Below, piece after piece: positions 58,001 to 64,000 of a DNA stretch of 64,000 nt. Source of the stretch: Favolaschia claudopus. Taxonomy: Eukaryota; Basidiomycota; Agaricomycetes; Agaricales; Mycenaceae. The stretch's first letter is position 1, and every line of letters starts with the position of its first letter. The position numbers and the translations under genes were made by a program. The notes under the pieces were generated by a model. That model worked only from the letters and a program-made list of their open reading frames with translations, had not been told where the DNA came from and ran no database searches. The stretch lies in NCBI GenBank assembly GCA_037176885.1, contig JAWWNJ010000022.1:744001-808000 (forward strand). Reading direction: 5' to 3'.

Positions 58001-61000
58001 CAAGGCTGCCAGCCGGACGTGGAAGTCTGGCAGCGAATTCTTCAGGTTCGAAGACTGATTATCAACCCCGAGGACGATTCTACCGCCTTCATCAAATTTG
58101 CGAATCTGTGTCGCAAGTCTGATCGCATGGGTCTGGCTGAAAAAACTATCAATTCACTTCTTACTCCTGACAAGGTACGAAGTATACAAAGGCCTGACAT
58201 GTTCTAACGGCTTCTTAGCAACAAACTTTGCGCGAGGATCACCATACCAAGGCCCCGCCAAATGTGGTCTATGCTCAATTAAAGTTTATGTGGGCTCAAG
58301 GCACCCGCGAAAGCAGTCTCGCCGAGCTTCGTCAATTCACGATTAGTCTGGCAAGGGATCTTCAGGCCGAATCCGGCGATCACACTCGTCGGACCGGCCT
58401 GCCGAAACAGCGCCTCGACGAGCTCTCGAAATTGTTGGCACGCTGTTACTTCAAGCAAGGTGAATGGCAGGTGGCTCTTGATGAGAACTGGTATCGAGTA
58501 CGCGATTCTTGCGCTTGTTTCACACATGGTCAAACTGTTTTGCAGGATACACAAGGTCTCAAGGACGTTCTGCAGTCGTACCACTTCGCTACGAGATATG
58601 ACGACAGTTGGTACAAGGCATGGCATACGTGGGCGATGGCCAACTTCAACGTGGTCAGTCAGATCGACACTCACGCGGAAGATGGTACTCGGGACATGTC
58701 TGGCGAGCGTCTTGCTTCGCATGTGGTCCAGTCAATTGAAGGTTTGAGTGTCAGCCATAGATCATCACAGTTCAATAACGCTCTCTGTGTGCAGGTTTCT
58801 TCCGTTCGATCAGTCTTCGAAGCGAAGATGCTCTCCAAGATACGCTTCGTTTATTGACGTTATGGTTCAAATATGGCGCCCACGAGGAAATATCTCATGC
58901 AATCGCATCCGGGTTCTCCATGGTCAAGATTGACACGTGGCTGCCGGTGATACCCCAAGTGAGTCCTCTCTCTGCACTTTCCTTCGATGTAACTGGTCAT
59001 CCAGATCATTGCCCGTATCCAATCCCCTCACTCGAGCATTCGCCGGAACATCAATACCTTGCTGACCGAAGTCGGCAAATGCCACCCGCATGCCCTAATT
59101 TATCCACTTACAGTAGGTTCGAAGTCACCCAGTGAATCTCGTAAAAATGCCGCGCTTGCGATCATGGATCGCCTGCGTGAGCATAGTTCGACAATCGTGG
59201 AGCAAGTCAGTGTCTCCTTCTAACCGAGGAGATGTTGCATGTTGATATATCTCACTACAGGCCGGCATTGTCACACGGGAGATGATTCGGGTGGCGATCT
59301 TGTGGCATGAGATGTGGCACGAAGGGCTGGAGGAAGCTTCGCGACTATACTACACTGTTCGCGACCCCGTCGGGATGCTCGCTGTGCTGGAGCCGTTGCA
59401 CGAGATGCTGGAGGCGGTAAGCAAGTCTTCTTTATTCGAGAACTGCTACTCAACCTTGCCTTGCAGGGTCCGCAAACAGTTCGCGAGACATCCTTCAATC
59501 AGGTCTTCGGTACTGAGCTTCGCCACGCTCGCGAAGCTTGTAGACGATATGTTCAGTTTGGAGAAACACGCGAGCTGGACAATGCGTGGGGGATCTATTT
59601 TGCGGTGCGTTTGCTTTCAAACGCCAATGTTTCCTCGTTGCGACGTGTAAGATCATTACAGGTGTTCCAAAAGATCGAAAAACAACTTCCACAACTTACT
59701 GCGCTGGATTTGCAATACGTGTCGCCGGAACTTCTGAACGTTCGCGATTTGGACCTTGCTGTTCCGGGTATGTACTGTCTACGCTCCATGTACATCTTGA
59801 CATTTTTGACGCGGACTAGGTACATATCAAAGCGGCCGAGAGATTGTCTATATCTCCAGCTTCGCGCCGCGCCTGACGGTGATTTCGTCCAAGCAAAGGC
59901 CGCGTCGCATGCGAATGAAGGGCAGCGATGGTCGCGATTACGAGTATCTGCTGAAAGGTGACAAAGGCGTTGCACGCAAGCCTGACTATCGATAACACAT
60001 CTTTTTAGGGCACGAAGATCTACGGCAGGACGAGCGTGTTATGCAGCTTTATAGCCTGGTTAATTCTCTTCTTTCCCTTGACACCGACAGCTTCAAGCGC
60101 CAGTTGCATATCCAACGTTACCCCGTCATCCCGCTAGCCCCCAACGTCGGTCTTATCGGCGTAGTTCAAGAGATCGATACGCTGCACGAGCTCGTCAGAG
60201 ACTACCGGAATTCGATCAAGGTGCTTGCAACATCGAATACCGGCTCATGCTTCAGGTATGTCTTCTTGTCTGTCCCACTATCGGTTTCTCAGTATTGTAG
60301 ATGGCACCGGATTACGAGACACTCCCTCTGCTGCAAAAGATCGAGGTCTTCGAATACGCGATGGAAAACACATCAGGTCAAGATTTATACAAGATCTTGT
60401 GGCTCAAAAGCGCGAATTCCGAGCATTGGCTTGAGCGTCGTGCCACGTATACGCGTTCGCTCGCTGTCAACAGCATGGCAGGTCATATCCTTGGTCTCGG
60501 CGATCGTCACCCATCCAATATCATGCTGGAGCGCAAAACGGGGAAGATCATGCATATCGACTTCGGTGATTGTTTCGAAGTCGCTATGCACCGAGAAAAA
60601 TACCCCGAGAAGGTGCCGTTCAGACTTACTCGGATGCTCACCCATGCGATGGAAGTAAGTGCTCAAGCTATTCGTTTCTTTGTTTTGTTCCAACCTCTTT
60701 CAAGGTCAGTGGTATCGAAGGTTCCTTCCGCAAGACATGCGAAATCTCAATGGGCGTTTTGCGTGCCAACAAGGAATCGTTGATGGCCGTTCTCGAGGCC
60801 TTCGTCTACGACCCTCTTATCAATTGGCGATTGGTGCAGGCGGAAGCAGAGGCTCGGCCCGGTGAAGGTGTGTTCGCTTTGCTGTCCAGACAATTAAAAA
60901 TTCTCAATCCGGAACATTAGAATCAAACTCCGCAGCGGAACCTCCACCGGATCTCAATTGGGTCGCACCGCGTCCTCGGCCGCTCAGGGCCAACGAGAAC

Positions 61001-61372
61001 GACATCTTCAATGGTATGAGCCACTTCTGTGCGAATTCAACTCCCATAACACCTCTTTCCAGAGGCCGGGGGCGAAACTGGTGTCCAGGAGACCCGCAAT
61101 AGACAAGCGCTGCTTGTTTACAACCGCGTACAGTCCAAACTCACTGGTAATATCAACATTTTTCCATCATGTGTATCATTCGACCCAAGTGTTTCCAGGT
61201 CGTGATTTCAACATCGACGTCGCGTTATCGGTAGAGGAACAAGTGGACAAATTGATTCGTCAGGCGATGTCGCTCGAAAACCTGTGCCAATGTTTTGTGG
61301 GCTGGTACGTACAGTTTTGCCTTCCGTGCCTTCCTCGGCTAATTGGTTGTCTCCAGGTGTGCGTACTGGTAG
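52036..61372 (+). CDS. TOR: TOR serine/threonine kinase (PI3K-related), with an apparent 1-bp deletion
   Basis: The growth-control kinase of TORC1/TORC2. HEAT repeats begin at [20 protein letters not shown] and continue to about 56.6 kb. The FAT region holds [15 protein letters not shown] and [20 protein letters not shown]. The FRB domain starts [19 protein letters not shown] (about 59300). The kinase part has [46 protein letters not shown] (catalytic loop) and [20 protein letters not shown] (DFG). The FATC tail is [20 protein letters not shown] to GWCAYW, stop at 61370-61372. Over twenty short introns are needed. An intron at about 60870-60920 removes an apparent stop. Near 60224 one base is missing: KVL is followed out of frame by NIEYRLMLQ, where family members need one more residue. 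Everything else is intact. ATG 52036 gives the usual N-terminus. Confidence 0.96.
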
Positions 61373-64000
61373 TTGCCGTGGTATAGATTCTTTCTGCTAG
61401 CTATATGCTTATTTAAACCTACGTGAAAAGGGGACAGTTCTGACTACACAAGTCACATTCGATCTTGGTGCGCGTTTTCAACTGTGGGAAATTTGAATGC
61501 GAAAGTTGAACATTGACGTCATCTCTGTGTCGAAGCATCCGAGGACCGATATCCGATCATGGCCATCTGCGTGACCAAAACGGCATTGGGCACGCCGCTC
61601 TTAAATATCAAATATTGCGCAAATAGTCCAACTGGACTTACAATCCGATAGATAATCGTGATAGGCAGCGGGCCCTCATTAATATAAGTCATGGATTTTG
61701 GAGGGTTCGAGGTCAAATCACATTTTTCATTCGATAGGTAGCCTGTTCTAACAAACTTCGGAGTCAGTTCACCGCTGAGCATGAATGTTGTACATATTTT
61801 TACTCTGGTCCCCCTTTCCGCATTATGCCCGACATCCTAGCTGAATCTTACTCTTAGACTGGACTGCAAATCTTGTATCAGAACGCTGCTATTTCGATCT
61901 ATTTCAACTTTGAATGTCACTGGTATTCTGGTATACAGTCATCTGTCTCAATGGTATCCGTTTACCATCGTATGCTATTCATTGCAAGGAGCATGTATTC
62001 AGATTCTAAGCAGTGAAAACTCTGTTACATCTATTGGTGGAGTTCTTGGACAGCGCCTTCTCAGGCGGTGCCTCCTGTCCCCGCCCGTATTGATGCACTG
62101 TATCGCGTGCAATTTTAGCTCTAAATCTCAAACTTCCACTTCACGAATAGAAGTTAGCGGATTTCTTGGACCGTACACATGCGCTTAGCTCGAATTATCT
62201 CAAAGACGCCCAAGCTTGCTCGTGTAAGGACCTCATTTCTGAGTACTAACACCTATGTGGCCAGTCATGCAGTATTACAAAGAGTCTGCTTTCCTCAGTC
62301 TCAATTTCGCGACAATTTGCGCCGAGTCCCCTGATCATCGGAAGAAACTCTACCGTCGACAATTTCGCGCACCAACTTGAGACGCGTCTTGGCACCCGCC
62401 TCGGGCTCTTCGCGCCCCGGACTAAGAATTCCTCCGACAATAGTCGTTCGTTATTTTCTACTCTGGATCAGGTTATCTACGAGAGTTTAGACGAAGTCAG
62501 GTATCGAAGATAGAAAATACGAGACGGCCTCTCGCAGCCGAGCTAAACGACGGGCGAAGAAATCCCCCGGCAGTAGATATGATACGGACAATTGCCGGAC
62601 ACTGCTCCGCCATGTAACTTCGCATGTTTCCATCAAGATCCGGCGGAGGACTCTCTCTGAGTCTACAATATTGGATTGACTTCAGAGTTGTTGTAAAGAC
62701 CGCTGTTTCCGATGGATTTCAAACCATACGCAGGTTGAATTTTGAACATGATACTTACTACACAGCTAGGGGGTAGGTCTCTATAACCCGATAGCACATT
62801 GGATTTGCGCCATGGATATGTGCGCGCAGACGAACATTCAACAATATGTGTCGAGTATCTACCGAACACCGACCAACCTGAAAGCTGATTCATCCTTCAT
62901 GAACGTGGATAAAGAATTGATATCGCGAGGAATCCGTGGCTACTGGCATCGAGTGGTATCATTTGCCGGAGGACGGACGTATATTCCCAACCGATCCCAT
63001 AAATTCTATGAAGCACAACTTCTTGTGTTGTAGAATGGATCCGGCGGTGAAGTTGAAGGTTTACGCGACTGAAATTCGGCAGTCTACGATCTGCATATCA
63101 GATGTCAATCACTCGGTGGCGGCTGATGGCGGTTGGCCTTTTGGGTTGGCTTAGACCGTGATTATCCGGTTCAATTTGGTGTTCGATTGCCCTAGAGGTC
63201 ATGGATTTGGATGTATGTGCAAACCCGCCCCGAATCTCCAAATGACTACTATAGAACGTTGAGTTGAGAGCGAGTTGAACCGAAGTTCAACATGGGGATC
63301 AACGGTACAATCATGCCTTTCTCACGCCTAATAAGATCAGACATGCCAAGGTCCGAGACATCCTTGAAACAACACACCGACGGTAACCAGCCCGCTACTC
63401 TTGTTTGTCGGCCAAAAACCCACATATGACCCCGGACCCAGAGTTTCGACCATCTTCATTCTATCTCACAGGGACTCCGCTCGACCTTGATAATTGAACT
63501 CGATACAACAAGGCCAATTATTTCCGTTGATGTTGTGGACGCCATTTTTGATGGCCAGCACTGCCCCCCTTGAAACGCCGTCAAGATTTTGGTAGATTCG
63601 TGCTCGTCATATGCTACAATGACTCATTCGCATTTTTTGCAGTGCCCAATGCCTATTTTGCGCTCGTGTACCACCTGAGAGCAGCATAGCCGCAAGTCCT
63701 CCCCACATTGGAAGACCACAGCCTATAGGTTCGTCATACCCACGTTTTACGTCTCCGGCTCGTTAGATTCATGGGTGAAGACGCAGATTTTCCAAATCGG
63801 TGATGCCGAGTAAATGAACCTCCGGTTTTACCTTCATGTGTTCAGGCAATGCTCGGCTCTCTCTCTCCTCGTAATATCTAGCGAGATATGAAGCAAAGCA
63901 TACCTCTATAAAACCTGCGCTTTCCACCGGAATGTTTCCTTGGACTTCGACGACCGACCGACCCGCCCCGACCTCCCCCGGATACCACATTCAGGAAATG
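61373..64000. other. Right-hand end of window, no gene supported
   Basis: All reading frames are short, mutually overlapping and without motifs. A short plus-strand frame around 62810-63030 has an ATG but no recognisable family. The window may end just before the next gene on the right. Confidence 0.45.

Noticed and set aside
60870..60925. Stop codon after [12 protein letters not shown] in TOR
   Set aside because: A 53-nt intron with GTGTGT donor and ATTAG acceptor skips it and restores the frame to the FATC region.
1..64000. CRISPR arrays, bacterial operons or prophage
   Set aside because: The intron-rich genes and protein families are fungal, and no regularly spaced repeat-spacer pattern occurs.
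61373..64000. Possible gene at the right end
   Set aside because: No frame showed a motif, splice continuity or composition that set it apart from its shadows.

Overview
This window is nuclear DNA of a filamentous basidiomycete, most likely a mushroom-forming agaricomycete. The genes are split by many short introns (about 45-60 bp, GT-AG, a few GC-AG). The protein families are also typical: several F-box/leucine-rich-repeat proteins, a BTB protein, a TRI5-fold terpene synthase beside a P450, an RNAi-type RNA-dependent RNA polymerase, and a mushroom-type membrane protein of unknown function. No rRNA, tRNA or CRISPR array could be supported. All exon joins below were made by eye from splice signals and frame continuity.

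Layout. 0-10 kb: a TPR-like protein at the left edge (-), a cytochrome P450 (1771-3876, +), a nested repeat/transposon block (4.1-5.1 kb), a TRI5-like sesquiterpene synthase (6248-7499, +), a repeat-rich gap and a hypothetical protein (9115-10073, -). 10.8-15.4 kb: an RNA-dependent RNA polymerase (+). 16.8-23.3 kb: a BTB protein (+), two convergent paralogous proteins built from SxEELR-type modules, one ending in FG repeats (+/-), and a FAD-dependent oxidoreductase (-). 24.9-30.1 kb: a conserved hypothetical protein (-) and a double F-box protein (+) whose 3' part looks rearranged.

30.4-36.9 kb: a membrane protein of unknown function (-), then about 4 kb of gene-free DNA with MITEs, foldbacks, direct duplications and a GGA microsatellite. 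37-51.6 kb: F-box protein (+), metallo-beta-lactamase-fold hydrolase (-), a frameshifted F-box relic (-) with a MITE at its 5' end, a small HVA1/TUDOR protein (-), an F-box protein (+), a membrane-anchored J protein (+) and another F-box protein (+). 52-61.4 kb: the complete TOR kinase (+), which carries one apparent single-base deletion inside its kinase domain. The last 2.6 kb shows no gene I can support.

How the genes may work together. The P450 and terpene synthase, the same way round and 2.4 kb apart, are a plausible minimal terpenoid pair. Four intact F-box genes, one F-box relic and a BTB gene lie within 35 kb, suggesting a locus rich in ubiquitin-ligase adaptors. The polymerase belongs to RNA silencing and sits among mobile elements, but no functional link is shown. 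I did not find a clearly new multi-gene system. The best leads for something undescribed are the exon-modular SxEELR gene pair, the membrane protein at 30.4-32.6 kb, and the TIR element with an apparent 12-bp target duplication.
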